64,000 nucleotides of DNA from an uncultured Roseicyclus sp. (GCA_947489665.1 CANLEH010000005.1:1-64000); one strand, 5' to 3'. Counted from the stretch's first letter, positions 46,020 through 55,894 are shown. Made by a program: numbers and translations. Notes: generated by a model not told the origin, from the letters alone.

Positions 46020-46790
46020 ATGAACCATGTCAGCACAAAAACCGTCGTCATCACCGGCGCAAGTCGCGGGATCGGGGAAGCCGCTGCGCGGCACTTTGCG
46101 AAAGCGGGTGCGACTGTCGTGCTTGCTGCACGCTCGGAGTCGCGGATCAACAAAATCGCAAAAGAGATCGGCGATGTGGGTGGTGCCGCAATGGCGATCC
46201 CATGTGACGTGAGCCAAGCCGCAGATGTCGAGCGTCTGATCGAGACGGCAGTTGAAAAAACCGGTTCGATCGATGTGCTGATCAACAATGCCGGCACGAT
46301 TGATCCCATTGCTCGACTTGCCGACAGTGACCCCAAGGCCTGGGGCCAAATCGTAGATGTCAATCTCAAGGGAGTTTACTACGGGTTGAGTTACGCCATT
46401 CCGAAGATGGTCCGTGCGGGCGGCGGTACGATCATCAACATCAGCTCGGGTGCCGCAACGAGCGCACTTGAAGGATGGAGCCATTATTGCGCGACCAAAG
46501 CGGCAGTGCTTTCGCTGACACGCGTGGCGCACAAGGAATATGGCGATCAAGGTGTGCGTGTTGTCGGCCTGAGCCCCGGGACGGTCGCGACCGATATGCA
46601 AGTGGCCATCAAAGCATCTGGCATCAACCCGGTCAGCCAGCTTGACCCTGACTCGCATATCCCGCCGGAATGGGCGGCCAAGGCGCTAATGTGGCTTTCT
46701 GGCCCCGAGGCCGACGCACATCTTGGAACCGACTTTTCCATAAAGACCGACGAAGGCCGTGCAGCCGTAGGGCTTGCGGCACCGCTGTAA
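46020..46790 (+). CDS. Short-chain dehydrogenase/reductase 2
   Basis: 256 residues: TGASRGIGEAAARH, NNAGT, Ser in ISSGAAT and the Tyr/Lys pair in HYCATKAAV. Close in plan to 3-oxoacyl-ACP-reductase-like SDRs; substrate unknown. It is co-directional with SDR 1 and probably under the same LysR regulator. Confidence 0.85.
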   Translation: MNHVSTKTVVITGASRGIGEAAARHFAKAGATVVLAARSESRINKIAKEIGDVGGAAMAIPCDVSQAADVERLIETAVEKTGSIDVLINNAGTIDPIARLADSDPKAWGQIVDVNLKGVYYGLSYAIPKMVRAGGGTIINISSGAATSALEGWSHYCATKAAVLSLTRVAHKEYGDQGVRVVGLSPGTVATDMQVAIKASGINPVSQLDPDSHIPPEWAAKALMWLSGPEADAHLGTDFSIKTDEGRAAVGLAAPL

Positions 46791-47597
46791 CGGCAAGTCG
46801 GCCGCGCTCTTTGGAAAACGAGGTCGCCTTCGCGGGCGGCCCGGTGCTGCCATTGGACGTGACATTGAGATGCTGCCGTCGAAGGCCGCCGTGCCGACAT
46901 GCGCTGCATGCGCAAGGTCACGATACATACAAGCCCAATTGGAGTTCGCTTTGTTGTCTTTCGCCAATGAGGATCGATGACCGCCCATAGGACAGAATGC
47001 TCGTACCAAAAGCAAACGTCCGCTTGCGCCCACTCTTTGCGGGGAAGCTATTGTCGTTTGTTGCTCACTCCCCTTGGTGCATCCAACCTCGGTTCTCGAT
47101 CCACCCGACATCCTCAGGGGCTGCGGAAAGTCAGGCAACTTTTTAGTCCAGCGCCAAACGATTTGGCGGAACACGCTGAACCTCCGAGAAACCTCGAATC
47201 CGTGAGGAAGCGCTCTTCGGCACCAGTCCGAACGGGAGACAGCGGCTGACGCCGGCCGGGACCCTGGCTTACGTCGCCGGGATCCGTCGCGGTTGCAGAC
47301 TGCTGTTCGGACGACGCTCCAGTGCGTGCGGGATCAAAAAGATCGCGTGTGTGGCTATCCTCTGCGGACGGCAGGCGAATGCCCTTGATAAGGGCAAATC
47401 CAAGGCGTCGCGCACAACAGGCGATTTGCGGGTAAGAATCGGGCCGCCACCTACGACGAGCTACGATTGTTCAATAAAGACCACGCAACATGGCCATCGG
47501 TCACGCAGGGCGACGAGCAAATGTGGGTTTGAATGTGGGACGATGAAATACCACTAAAGAAACAAGATATCAAAACCGATATTTTAAGAAGACGTTT
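46791..47597. other. Gene-poor spacer of about 800 bases before tRNA-Ser
   Basis: Only short, Arg/Ser/Cys-rich frames without ribosome sites are present, on both strands. It holds AACGTCCGCTT at 47015-47025, shared in reverse with the spacer at 36741. Position beside a tRNA gene makes a decayed integrated element conceivable, but I see no integrase, transposase or direct repeat. Confidence 0.5.
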
Positions 47598-47687
47598 TGG
47601 CGGAGGAGGTGGGATTCGAACCCACGGTACGCTTTCACGCACGCCGGTTTTCAAGACCGGTGCATTCGACCACTCTGCCACTCCTCC
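47598..47687 (-). tRNA. tRNA-Ser (anticodon TGA)
   Basis: Read on the minus strand: acceptor GGAGGAG/CTCCTCC, anticodon arm CCGGT-CTTGAAA-ACCGG giving anticodon TGA, a long class II variable arm, T arm with GGTTCGAATCC, discriminator G and an encoded CCA (47600-47598). It decodes UCA (and other UCN). Confidence 0.97.
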
Positions 47688-47884
47688 GGCGGGGTCTGGG
47701 CCACGCGATACTGTGACATGTGTGATTCTGAAACCCGCCCTGTGAAGGCAACTTTCACAAGCCACCTTTTCAGAACCGAATCAGTCAGCTATCTTGCTCG
47801 CAATACAGGTGTGCCCGCCAAAAGGGCACAGGTCCGGCAACGACCGGGAAACCAATAAAACACCGTGCGCTCGACGCGCGGGAA

Positions 47885-48778
47885 ATGAGTGCAGAGATGA
47901 GCAGTATGACACAACACCGCCCCACGCCCCGAATCCGCCTGGCGCTTGCGCTTGTGCCACTGATGGCCCTGTCCGCCTGTATGGGTGAGGACGGCGAATT
48001 CTTCGGCTCCCGCAACGCTGATGCCGATGGCCCGGCGCCAATTGGCGCCACACGCCTTGTCGAACGCGACGTCGAGGCGCCTGAAATCTTTGAAGAAACC
48101 ACCGAAGGCTTGTGGGATGGACGCCCCTCGCTTGGTGGCGTCTGGGTCGCGCACCCCGATGTTGGCGATCCTGAACGCGTGATCATCCGCAACGATGAAA
48201 ACGGCCGCTTCGTGATCGGCGCGCTCTTCCGCCGCGAACGCGATCACCCTGGCCCGACCCTGCAAATCTCGTCCGATGCCGCCGCCGCCCTGGGCGTTTT
48301 GGCCGGCGATCCAACCGTGCTGAACGTCACCGCCCTGCGTCGTGAAGAAGTGGCCGAGACCGCTGAAGGCGCTCCCGACGCACTGGCGCCTGGCGAAGAA
48401 ATCGCAGCCTCCGCCGCCGCGGCCGAGATCACCGCAACCCCGCTCGACGGTGCAGAGGACATCGCAAGTGCTGCCGCAGCGGCCATTGAGGCCGCGGATC
48501 CCGCACCGCAACCGGCCGCCGCACGCACGCCTGCGGCCAGCGATCTTGAGAACCCCTATGTTCAGATCGGCATCTTCTCTGTGCAAGAAAACGCCACCAA
48601 TACCGGGCAGGCCTTGCGCAGCGTTGGACTAGAGCCCACAATCTATGACCAGTCGAGCAACGGTCGCCAATTCTGGCGCGTCGTGGTGGGACCCGCGAAT
48701 ACGTCGGAAACCCGCGATGCGATCCTTGAAAGCGTGCAGGGGCTTGGCTTTGACGATGCCTTTTTCGTAAGTCGATAG
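47885..48778 (+). CDS. Lipoprotein with RlpA-like and SPOR domains
   Basis: 297 residues. A lipobox (LMALSAC, lipid on Cys 32) marks a lipoprotein. The middle (about 80-160) has a double-psi-barrel pattern as in RlpA (NDENGRFVIGALF, then DAAAALGV), but the usual DRGP catalytic stretch is absent. An Ala-rich linker and a C-terminal SPOR domain (about 225-297), which binds denuded septal glycan, follow. Six bases before dacC; together they suggest septal peptidoglycan remodelling. Start could be one of three nearby ATGs. Confidence 0.75.
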   Translation: MSAEMSSMTQHRPTPRIRLALALVPLMALSACMGEDGEFFGSRNADADGPAPIGATRLVERDVEAPEIFEETTEGLWDGRPSLGGVWVAHPDVGDPERVIIRNDENGRFVIGALFRRERDHPGPTLQISSDAAAALGVLAGDPTVLNVTALRREEVAETAEGAPDALAPGEEIAASAAAAEITATPLDGAEDIASAAAAAIEAADPAPQPAAARTPAASDLENPYVQIGIFSVQENATNTGQALRSVGLEPTIYDQSSNGRQFWRVVVGPANTSETRDAILESVQGLGFDDAFFVSR

Positions 48779-48784
48779 GACGCC

Positions 48785-49993
48785 ATGCACAGCGCACTTC
48801 TGATCAGACCCGCCGCGACCATCCTCGCGGCGGTTTTGTTTTTGCTCACTGCCCTGACTGCCGCAATGGGCCAGGGCTACGACACTCAGGCCCGCGCGGC
48901 CTATGTCTATGACCATGCCTCGGGCCAGGTCCTGTTGGAGCTGAACGCGGATGAGGCTTTGCCGCCAGCCTCCATGTCCAAGCTGATGACGCTTCTGATG
49001 ACGTTCGAGGCGCTTCGCGATGGCCGCCTGACGCTGGAGACGCGCGTGCCGGTTTCAGAGCATGCAATGAGCTTCGGCGGCTCTACCATGTTCCTCAACA
49101 CACAAGACCGTCCGACCATCGAAGAGTTGATCCGCGGCGTCGTGATTGTATCCGGCAATGACGCGTCGGTGGCCTTGGGCGAGGCGCTCAGCCCCGATGG
49201 GACAGAGGCCGGATTTGCCGAAATGATGACGGCACGCGCGCGCCAGTTGGGGATGATGAATTCGACCTTCCGAAATGCCTCGGGCTGGCCCGCGGAAGGC
49301 CACCGCATGTCGATGCGTGACCTTGGCATTCTTTCAGTTCGCCTGATCGAGGAGTTCCCCGAATACTACCACTACTTCCAGGAAACGGAATTCGACTATG
49401 AGGGTCGCTCTCCCGCCAACCGGTTCAACCGCAATCCCCTTTTGGGGCTGGGGATCGGTGCGGATGGCCTGAAAACCGGCCACACGTCCGAGGCTGGCTA
49501 CGGACTTGCAGGCTCGGCCATGCAGGGCGATCGCCGCGTGACCTTTGTGATCACCGGCCTCTCCTCGTCTGAGGCACGCGCTGCGGAATCCGAGCGCATC
49601 GTGACATGGGCCTTCCGCCAATTCGTGATGCAGGAGGTCGTGGAACCCGGCATTGAAATCGCCCGTGCGCCTGTCTTCCTTGGTGCGGAAGAAAGCGTAG
49701 GTCTTGCCCCGGCGGAAGGTGTTGAAATGCTCGTGCCTGCCCTGCTGGACCCAGAGATCGAGGCAAATGTCACCTTCACAAGCCCCCTGCCCGCGCCCGT
49801 CGCAGCCGGAGACGTGGTCGGCGAATTGCATATCATGCAAGGTGTCCTGGGCTTTGAGGCCCGCGTTCCAGTTGTCGCGATGGCAGATGTCCAACGCGGC
49901 GGTCCGATGGTGCGTCTTCGCACGGCATGGGGCGATGTGATGGGCATAGTCGGCGGCGGCGAAGACGCCGCACCGGAAACTGTCGCCAACTGA
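48785..49993 (+). CDS. dacC: D-alanyl-D-alanine carboxypeptidase (PBP5/6 type)
   Basis: 402 residues, secreted, signal peptide about residues 1-30. Active-site motifs: S63-M-S-K66, S123-G-N125 and K230-T-G. It trims the terminal D-Ala of peptidoglycan pentapeptides. The C-terminal PBP5 beta domain (about 275-370) follows; a clear amphipathic membrane anchor is not obvious. Just after the SPOR lipoprotein gene and ahead of tmk. Confidence 0.92.
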   Translation: MHSALLIRPAATILAAVLFLLTALTAAMGQGYDTQARAAYVYDHASGQVLLELNADEALPPASMSKLMTLLMTFEALRDGRLTLETRVPVSEHAMSFGGSTMFLNTQDRPTIEELIRGVVIVSGNDASVALGEALSPDGTEAGFAEMMTARARQLGMMNSTFRNASGWPAEGHRMSMRDLGILSVRLIEEFPEYYHYFQETEFDYEGRSPANRFNRNPLLGLGIGADGLKTGHTSEAGYGLAGSAMQGDRRVTFVITGLSSSEARAAESERIVTWAFRQFVMQEVVEPGIEIARAPVFLGAEESVGLAPAEGVEMLVPALLDPEIEANVTFTSPLPAPVAAGDVVGELHIMQGVLGFEARVPVVAMADVQRGGPMVRLRTAWGDVMGIVGGGEDAAPETVAN

Positions 49994-50081
49994 CACCGCC
50001 CCACCCGGCACGATCGCAATGCGCTCCCGCCCATGACACGAAAGCAGAGCTTTCGGTCAATGGTTGGGCGTGGCGCGCCGG

Positions 50082-50099
50082 GCGGGCCAGATGGCCCGC
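50082..50099. other. GC-rich hairpin between dacC and tmk
   Basis: GCGGGCC, loop AGAT, GGCCCGC: a perfect 7-bp stem about 90 bases after dacC. No T-tract. The remaining 49994-50279 spacer shows nothing else. Confidence 0.4.
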
Positions 50100-50279
50100 G
50101 TCGGCGCGGACGGCGCTTCATCTGATAGCTTTCGATGTAGGGTGCGCGCTGTGCCATTTTTTGCATTTTCATGGAACAAGGATGGGCAGTGCATCCCAAC
50201 GAACGCACCAGCTTGCTCTGCGGCACGGACCGTGTAATGGCTGGCGCCTCAACGGATGGGACAAGGACCAACACGCGAT

Positions 50280-50909
50280 ATGGCTGAGACGAAAGGCCTC
50301 TTCATCAGCTTTGAGGGCATTGATGGCTCGGGCAAGTCCACACAGGCGCGCAGGCTCGCGGATTGGTTGCTGGATCAGGGGCGCGATCCGGTTCTGACGC
50401 GCGAGCCGGGCGGCGCGCCCGGAGCCGAGGAAATCCGTCGGCTGCTGGTTGAGGGGGAGCCGGAACGCTGGAGCCCCGAAACCGAAATCCTGCTCTTTAC
50501 CGCAGCGCGCCGTGACCATCTGGAGCGCACAATCCGCCCCGCGCTTGAGGCAGGCCGGGACGTTGTGACGGATCGCTTCGCCGATTCCACGCGGGTTTAT
50601 CAGGGGGCCACACGTGGCGATCTTCGGGGGTTGGTGGACCAGATCCACGACAGCGCCATCGATGTTGAGCCTGATCTGACCCTCATCCTCGACATGGATC
50701 CCGCCATTGCCTTGCAACGCGGCCTGGCGCGTCAGAGCGGCGAGGATCGGTTTGAGGAGTTTGGCCTTCCATTCCAGCAAAAGCTGCGGTCGGGCTTTCT
50801 CGACCTCGCCTCGGACCAGCCCGACAGGTGCGTTGTGATCGACGCCAACACAGATGCGGATGCGATTGCCTCTGCGATCCGCGATTTGGTGGCGGGCAAA
50901 CTGGGTTGA
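50280..50909 (+). CDS. tmk: Thymidylate kinase
   Basis: 209 residues. P-loop FEGIDGSGKSTQARRL, dTMP-binding TREPGG and the DRF/Y-type motif in VTDRFADSTRVYQG; the lid region with LARQSGEDRFEEFGLPF follows. Makes dTDP from dTMP. ATG chosen at MAETKG; first of the tmk-holB-tatD-MBL run. Confidence 0.95.
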   Translation: MAETKGLFISFEGIDGSGKSTQARRLADWLLDQGRDPVLTREPGGAPGAEEIRRLLVEGEPERWSPETEILLFTAARRDHLERTIRPALEAGRDVVTDRFADSTRVYQGATRGDLRGLVDQIHDSAIDVEPDLTLILDMDPAIALQRGLARQSGEDRFEEFGLPFQQKLRSGFLDLASDQPDRCVVIDANTDADAIASAIRDLVAGKLG

Positions 50910-50960
50910 AGCGCCCGCTTTTCGCCTGCCCCTGCCCCGCGCCCGTGCTACGTTATCTGC

Positions 50961-52085
50961 ATGTCTGACGACGTCCCACTCGAATCCGATCGCCTCGACG
51001 GCGCGCCGCATCCGCGCGAAACGCTGCGGCTGTTTGGCCATGCCGGGCCGGAGGCGGAGTTCCTGTCTGCAGCCTCTTCGGGCCGCCTGCCTCACGGTTG
51101 GCTGCTGACCGGCCCGCGCGGAATAGGCAAAGCCACCTTCGCATGGCGCGCCGCGCGTTTTCTGTTGGCGACGCCCCCGATGGCAGATGACGACATGTTC
51201 GGTGCACCGCCGCCGCCCGAGAGCCTCGACATCGACCCCGAGCATCCCATTGCCCGGCGGATGCTGGCCCTGTCTGAGCCGGGTCTGTTTCTGCTGCGGC
51301 GCCCGGCGGACGACAAGGACCCGAAGAAGCTGAAGACGGTCATCACCGTTGACGAGGTCCGGGGTCTCAAGGGCTTTTTCCAGATGTCCGCAGGCGATGG
51401 CCGCCGTGTCGTGATCGTGGACAGCGCGGATGAGATGAACCCGTCTGCCGCCAATGCCCTTCTCAAGGAATTGGAAGAACCCCCGGAAGGTGCCGTTCTT
51501 TTCCTCATCTCGCACCGCCCGTCGGGCCTTTTGCCAACGATCCGCTCCAGGTGCAGGACCTTGCGCTTCAACGCGCTCGAAGATGCAGACCTCGCCGCAG
51601 CCCTGGCGCAAGCCGGGGCGGAACCACCCGAAGGTGTTGCTTTGGCCACCCTCGCCCAAGGGTCGGTCGGTGCGGCCATCACCTTGGCCGATCAAGGCGG
51701 CCCCGCCCTCTACGCCGACGTCATTCGCTTGCTGGAAACCTTGCCCAACATGGACCGCGCGCTGGCCCTCAAACTCGCCGAAAGCACGGCGGGCAAAGCC
51801 AATGAAGCGCGCTTTGATCTGACCCTGAGCCTGTTGGAAACCGCGCTCTCCCGAGTGGCCCGCCTTGGCGCGACCGGACAAGCACCGGCTGAAATCGTCC
51901 CGAATGAGGCTGCAATTCTCGCCCGCCTCGCCCCGGACCCGCAAAGAGCCCGGGACTGGGCCATGCTTGCACAATCGCTGACCGCGCGCGCCCGCCGCGG
52001 CAAGGCGGTCAACCTTGACCCCGCCGCGCTCATCTTCGATATCTTCCTCGATATGGACCGCACTGCGGCCCGCCTTGCCGCGTGA
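50961..52085 (+). CDS. holB: DNA polymerase III subunit delta prime
   Basis: 374 residues, clamp-loader AAA+ subunit. GPRGIGKATFAWR is the degenerate P-loop, and VDSADEMNPSAANALLKELEEPP is the characteristic delta-prime/DnaX segment, followed by the SRC sensor (IRSRCRTLRF). Stop overlaps the tatD GTG (GTGA). Conserved position next to tmk. Confidence 0.93.
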   Translation: MSDDVPLESDRLDGAPHPRETLRLFGHAGPEAEFLSAASSGRLPHGWLLTGPRGIGKATFAWRAARFLLATPPMADDDMFGAPPPPESLDIDPEHPIARRMLALSEPGLFLLRRPADDKDPKKLKTVITVDEVRGLKGFFQMSAGDGRRVVIVDSADEMNPSAANALLKELEEPPEGAVLFLISHRPSGLLPTIRSRCRTLRFNALEDADLAAALAQAGAEPPEGVALATLAQGSVGAAITLADQGGPALYADVIRLLETLPNMDRALALKLAESTAGKANEARFDLTLSLLETALSRVARLGATGQAPAEIVPNEAAILARLAPDPQRARDWAMLAQSLTARARRGKAVNLDPAALIFDIFLDMDRTAARLAA

Positions 52086-52897
52086 GCGTCCCCATGACCC
52101 AGCTTCAAATCGTCGACAGCCACTGCCATCTCGATTTCGACAGCCTCGCCTCGGAGTTGCCCGATGTCGTCGCGCGCGCCGTGGATGCCGGCGTCACACG
52201 TATGGTCACGATCTGCACGCGCCTCAAGAACGCCCCGCAGGTACAGACCATCGCCGAGGCGCACGCACCCGTTTTCTGGGCCGGCGGCACCCACCCCATG
52301 TCCGCCGCGGAAGAGTCTCTGGCAACTGTCGAAGACCTGACGGCACTCGCCGCGCATCCCAAATTCGTCGGTATCGGTGAGACCGGTCTGGATTATCACT
52401 ACACGGCCGACAGCAAGGCCGTGCAGCAGGAAAGCCTGCGCATCCATATCGAGGCCGCGCGGCGGACAAACCTGCCCCTCATCATCCATTCCCGCGATGC
52501 GGATGACGACATGGTTCGTATCCTGACCGAGGAACACCGCGCCGCACCCTACACCTGCGTCATGCACTGCTTCTCCAGCAGCGCGGAACTGGCTAAGGCC
52601 GCCCTCGATTTGGGCTTCTACCTGTCCATGTCGGGCATCGCCGCATTCCCGAAATCCCAAGCCTTGCGCGATATCTTCGCGAGTGCCCCAGTCGACCGCA
52701 TCCTTGTCGAAACTGACAGCCCCTACCTCGCCCCCCCGCCCCACCGCGGCAAACGGAACGAGCCTGCGTTCACCGCCCATACCGCTCGTGTGGGTGCAGA
52801 GCTTTTCGACCTCACCTACGACGCCTTCGCCGCCCAGACGTCCGCCAACTTCGACCGGCTGTTCTGGAAAGCGGCCCTTGCGACAAAGGCCGCCTGA
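52082..52897 (+). CDS. tatD: TatD-family metal-dependent hydrolase
   Basis: 271 residues, TIM-barrel hydrolase. Metal ligands: DSHCHLDF, E in GIGETGLDYHY, H in IIHSRDA, H in VMHCFS and D in ETDSPYLAPPPHRG. Family members have 3'-5' DNase/deoxyribonuclease activity. GTG start overlapping holB; an ATG four codons later is an equal choice. It precedes an MBL gene with no gap. Confidence 0.92.
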   Translation: MSVPMTQLQIVDSHCHLDFDSLASELPDVVARAVDAGVTRMVTICTRLKNAPQVQTIAEAHAPVFWAGGTHPMSAAEESLATVEDLTALAAHPKFVGIGETGLDYHYTADSKAVQQESLRIHIEAARRTNLPLIIHSRDADDDMVRILTEEHRAAPYTCVMHCFSSSAELAKAALDLGFYLSMSGIAAFPKSQALRDIFASAPVDRILVETDSPYLAPPPHRGKRNEPAFTAHTARVGAELFDLTYDAFAAQTSANFDRLFWKAALATKAA

Positions 52898-53695
52898 ATG
52901 GCCAAGCTGCGCTTCACCATCCTTGGCTGCGGCTCGTCCGGTGGCGTCCCGCGCCTTGGCGGCCATTGGGGCGCCTGCGACCCCACCCACCCGAAAAACA
53001 CTCGCCGCCGCTGTTCCCTTCTGGTGGAACGCATCACCCCAGGCGGCACCACTGCTGTCCTTATCGATACCTCCCCCGACCTGCGGGCGCAGCTTTTGGA
53101 CGCGGGCATTGGTCGGCTTGATGCCGTCCTCTACACCCATGCCCATGCCGATCATGTCCACGGACTCGATGACCTGCGGATGATCGTCTTCAACATGCGT
53201 GCGCGCTTGCCGGTCTACGCAGATGGCCCCACCACAAACGACCTGCTCAACCGCTTTGGCTATGCCTTTGTGCAGCCGCCAGGCTCGGCCTATCCGCCAA
53301 TCCTCGACATCTTCGGGATCGATGGCGATACCACCATCGACGGCCCCGGCGGCCCGATCACGTTCGCCCCGTTTGAGGTCACGCACGGCAATATCGATGC
53401 ACTCGGCTTCCGCGTAAACGACGTGGCCTACCTGCCCGACGTGTCCGACATCCCCGATGCTGCTTGGCCTGCCCTGAAAAACCTCGACATCTGGATCCTC
53501 GACGCCCTGCGCCGGGACCCACATCCATCCCACAGCCACCTCGCGAATTCACTGGAATGGATCGCGCGCGCCGCACCCAATCGCGCCGTGCTCACCAACA
53601 TGCACATCGATCTGGACTATGAGACGGTTCTGGCCGAGACGCCCGCACATGTCGAACCCGCCTTCGACGGGATGCAGATCGAGGTCGCGGACTAA
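52898..53695 (+). CDS. MBL-fold hydrolase, PhnP-like
   Basis: 265 residues. N-terminal LGCGSSGGVPRLGG with GACDPTHPKNTRRRCS, then a full HAHADH motif (YTHAHADHVHGLDD) and a late HSHLANSLE. This is the layout of PhnP, the cyclic-phosphate phosphodiesterase, and of related housekeeping proteins paired with TatD in many alphaproteobacteria. Starts directly after the tatD stop. The substrate here is unproven. Confidence 0.88.
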   Translation: MAKLRFTILGCGSSGGVPRLGGHWGACDPTHPKNTRRRCSLLVERITPGGTTAVLIDTSPDLRAQLLDAGIGRLDAVLYTHAHADHVHGLDDLRMIVFNMRARLPVYADGPTTNDLLNRFGYAFVQPPGSAYPPILDIFGIDGDTTIDGPGGPITFAPFEVTHGNIDALGFRVNDVAYLPDVSDIPDAAWPALKNLDIWILDALRRDPHPSHSHLANSLEWIARAAPNRAVLTNMHIDLDYETVLAETPAHVEPAFDGMQIEVAD

Positions 53696-53856
53696 GCCCA
53701 AAAGGCACCGCCTCGCCCATCTTTGTTCCACGAAAATGCATTTGCGCCGCCTGCCCCAAGCGCGTCGCCACAAGTAAAGCGCCAACAAACTGACTGCCCG
53801 GAGGGCCGAGGACGCTTCAATTTCCCTTCCCGCTCCAAACCCGCTAACCCTGCAGC

Positions 53857-54783
53857 ATGCTTGATCTTCTGGCCATCGTTCTGCCGGTTTTCCTTGTCGT
53901 CGGCGCGGGCTACGCCGCCGTCTGGCGCGGCCTTTTCAAGGATAGTGCAGTTGATGGGCTCATGGTGTTCACCCAGAAATTCGCCATTCCCTGTCTGCTC
54001 TTCTCCGCCATTGCCACGCTCGATCTCGGGGCCGAGCTTAACCTTCGCCTACTGATATCCTTCTACGCGGGCTCAACCTTCTGCTTCTTCGCGGGCCTTT
54101 TCGGTGCGCGCCTCGTCTTCAATCGCCCCTGGACGGACAGCGTCGCCATCGGTTTTTCCGCGCTCTTTGCCAATACCGTCCTTCTGGGCTTGCCGATATC
54201 CGAACGCGCTTATGGCGCGGAGGCACTCGGGCCCAACTACACCATCATCGCTTTCCACGCGGCCTATTGTTACCTGCTCGGCATAACGACGATGGAGATC
54301 ATCCGCGCGGAAACACGCGGGCTGCGCCTTGGCGCAACCGTCGCCAAGGCGATGTTCCAGAATTCCCTGATGATCGGCATCGGCCTTGGTTTCATCGTGA
54401 ACCTTTCCGGCTTGCCGATCCCCAGCGTCCTGCGAGAGGCATTGGATCTGATGATCCGCGCGGCCCTGCCCGCGGCCCTCTTTGGCCTTGGCGGAGTACT
54501 GTACCGTTACAAACCCGAAGGCGATGTTGGCGTCATCGCCATGATCTGCGGATTGTCTCTGCTGGTGCATCCGGTCATTGCGTACACGCTCGGGAACGGC
54601 CTCAGCCTTAGCCAGGCCCAACTGCAATCCTCGGTCCTCACAGCCGCCATGGCCCCCGGCGTGAACACCTATATTTTCGCAGATATGTACGGCTGCGCCC
54701 GCCGCGTGGCAGCCACGTCGGTACTCGTCGGTACGGCGCTTACCGTTGTTACAGCTGCGGTGTGGATCGCGGTGTTGGGGTAG
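53857..54783 (+). CDS. AEC-family (auxin-efflux-carrier-like) transporter
   Basis: 308 residues with about ten helices in two inverted halves. Conserved patterns include FTQKFAIPCLLF in the first half and LGLPISERAYG after it, and APGVNTYIFADMYG in the second. Family members export or import organic acids such as malonate or malate; the substrate cannot be read. Monocistronic and convergent with the polyamine operon. Confidence 0.85.
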   Translation: MLDLLAIVLPVFLVVGAGYAAVWRGLFKDSAVDGLMVFTQKFAIPCLLFSAIATLDLGAELNLRLLISFYAGSTFCFFAGLFGARLVFNRPWTDSVAIGFSALFANTVLLGLPISERAYGAEALGPNYTIIAFHAAYCYLLGITTMEIIRAETRGLRLGATVAKAMFQNSLMIGIGLGFIVNLSGLPIPSVLREALDLMIRAALPAALFGLGGVLYRYKPEGDVGVIAMICGLSLLVHPVIAYTLGNGLSLSQAQLQSSVLTAAMAPGVNTYIFADMYGCARRVAATSVLVGTALTVVTAAVWIAVLG

Positions 54784-54791
54784 CCGCTGAA

Positions 54792-54867
54792 AACCTTAAC
54801 ATAAGGTTAAGAAAAAGCGCAGAGCCGTTTCAATTCAACAGCTTAACCCAAGTTTGCACGCGTGCAA
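54792..54867. terminator. Two inverted repeats in a convergent spacer
   Basis: AACCTTA-ACA-TAAGGTT (54792-54808) and TTGCACGCGTGCAA (54854-54867, perfect, no loop). The first could be a weak bidirectional terminator between the AEC and potC genes; the second looks more like a protein-binding palindrome. Confidence 0.4.
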
Positions 54868-54874
54868 CCACCCC

Positions 54875-55888
54875 TCAATGCGGCGCAATTCCGCGCAACC
54901 GCTCAGACCGCCGCCTGAGCATCTCCACCGTCGCCAGAAGCACGATTGAGATCGCCACAAGGATCGTGGCCGCCGCCAGAATGACCGGGCTGATCTGCTC
55001 GCGCAGGCCCGTGAACATCTGCCAAGGCAAGGTCTGTTGCCCGGCTGAGCCCACGAAGATCACCACCACGACTTCATCGAACGAGGTGATGAAGGCGAAC
55101 AACCCGCCCGAGATCACGCCCGGCAGGATCAAAGGCATCTGGATGCGGAAGAAGGTTGTGACCGGATTGGCCCCCAGATTGGCCGCCGCCCGCGTCAGGG
55201 ACCGGTCAAAGCCCACAAGCGTGGCCGTAACGGTGATAATGACAAAGGGGATACCAAGCGCCGCATGGGCCAACACAACACCCCAATAGGTGCCCTGCAA
55301 CCCGATGCGAGAGTAGAAGAAATACATCCCCGCCGCCGAGATGATCAGCGGCACGATCATGGGTGAGATCAGGATCGCCATTATCGCCCCTTTGAACGGT
55401 ACATGCGTCTGGCTCAAACCAATCGCCGCCAACGTTCCGAAGCCAACCGATAAAAGCGTCGCCACCGGCGCAATCATCAGCGAGTTGCGCAGCGGCGTCA
55501 TCCATTCCTCGCCCTCAAGGCCTGTGAGCTTGCCGATCACCAGACCGAAAATGGCCCCGATCAGGATCGGAAACAGGTTCAGGTTCCCCTTCCAAACCTT
55601 CAGGATCACCGTCAAAACTGCCCCGATCCCAAGCCCAATTAAAAGGCCGCTCCACGGATAGCCGTCCTCACCAAAGAAATCCTGATAGTGGTGCAGGCTG
55701 TAGGCGTCGCGCTCAAAGGCGAGCATCCCAGGCGTGAAGGTAAAGAAGTCTTCCGCGTTGAAGCTCAGCGGAATGATGATGATGATCGGCGCAATCAAAA
55801 AGAAGAAGATCAGCCCACAGATCACCCTGAACCCGTAGAACCAGATGCGCTGTCCGAACGTGGCATATGGGGGAAGTTTCGTATCCAT
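54875..55888 (-). CDS. potC: ABC transporter permease, PotC-like
   Basis: 337 residues, longer than the about 260 typical of PotC. After helix 1 an extra stretch (about 60-125) contains two more hydrophobic helices, then the usual permease core with the EAA-type loop (RAAANLGANPVTTFFRIQMPLI). Last gene of the operon, 6 bases after potB. Substrate: a polyamine or similar cation, by family. Confidence 0.88.
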   Translation of the reverse strand: MDTKLPPYATFGQRIWFYGFRVICGLIFFFLIAPIIIIIPLSFNAEDFFTFTPGMLAFERDAYSLHHYQDFFGEDGYPWSGLLIGLGIGAVLTVILKVWKGNLNLFPILIGAIFGLVIGKLTGLEGEEWMTPLRNSLMIAPVATLLSVGFGTLAAIGLSQTHVPFKGAIMAILISPMIVPLIISAAGMYFFYSRIGLQGTYWGVVLAHAALGIPFVIITVTATLVGFDRSLTRAAANLGANPVTTFFRIQMPLILPGVISGGLFAFITSFDEVVVVIFVGSAGQQTLPWQMFTGLREQISPVILAAATILVAISIVLLATVEMLRRRSERLRGIAPH

Positions 55889-55894
55889 GGTCGC

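Noticed and set aside
46977-47249. 90-residue frame in the spacer before tRNA-Ser
   Set aside because: No ribosome site, Arg/Ser/Cys-rich translation, no recognisable pattern.
50169-53539. Two antisense open frames of about 600 residues opposite tmk, holB, tatD and the MBL gene
   Set aside because: They mirror four well-recognised housekeeping genes and have no protein-like pattern.
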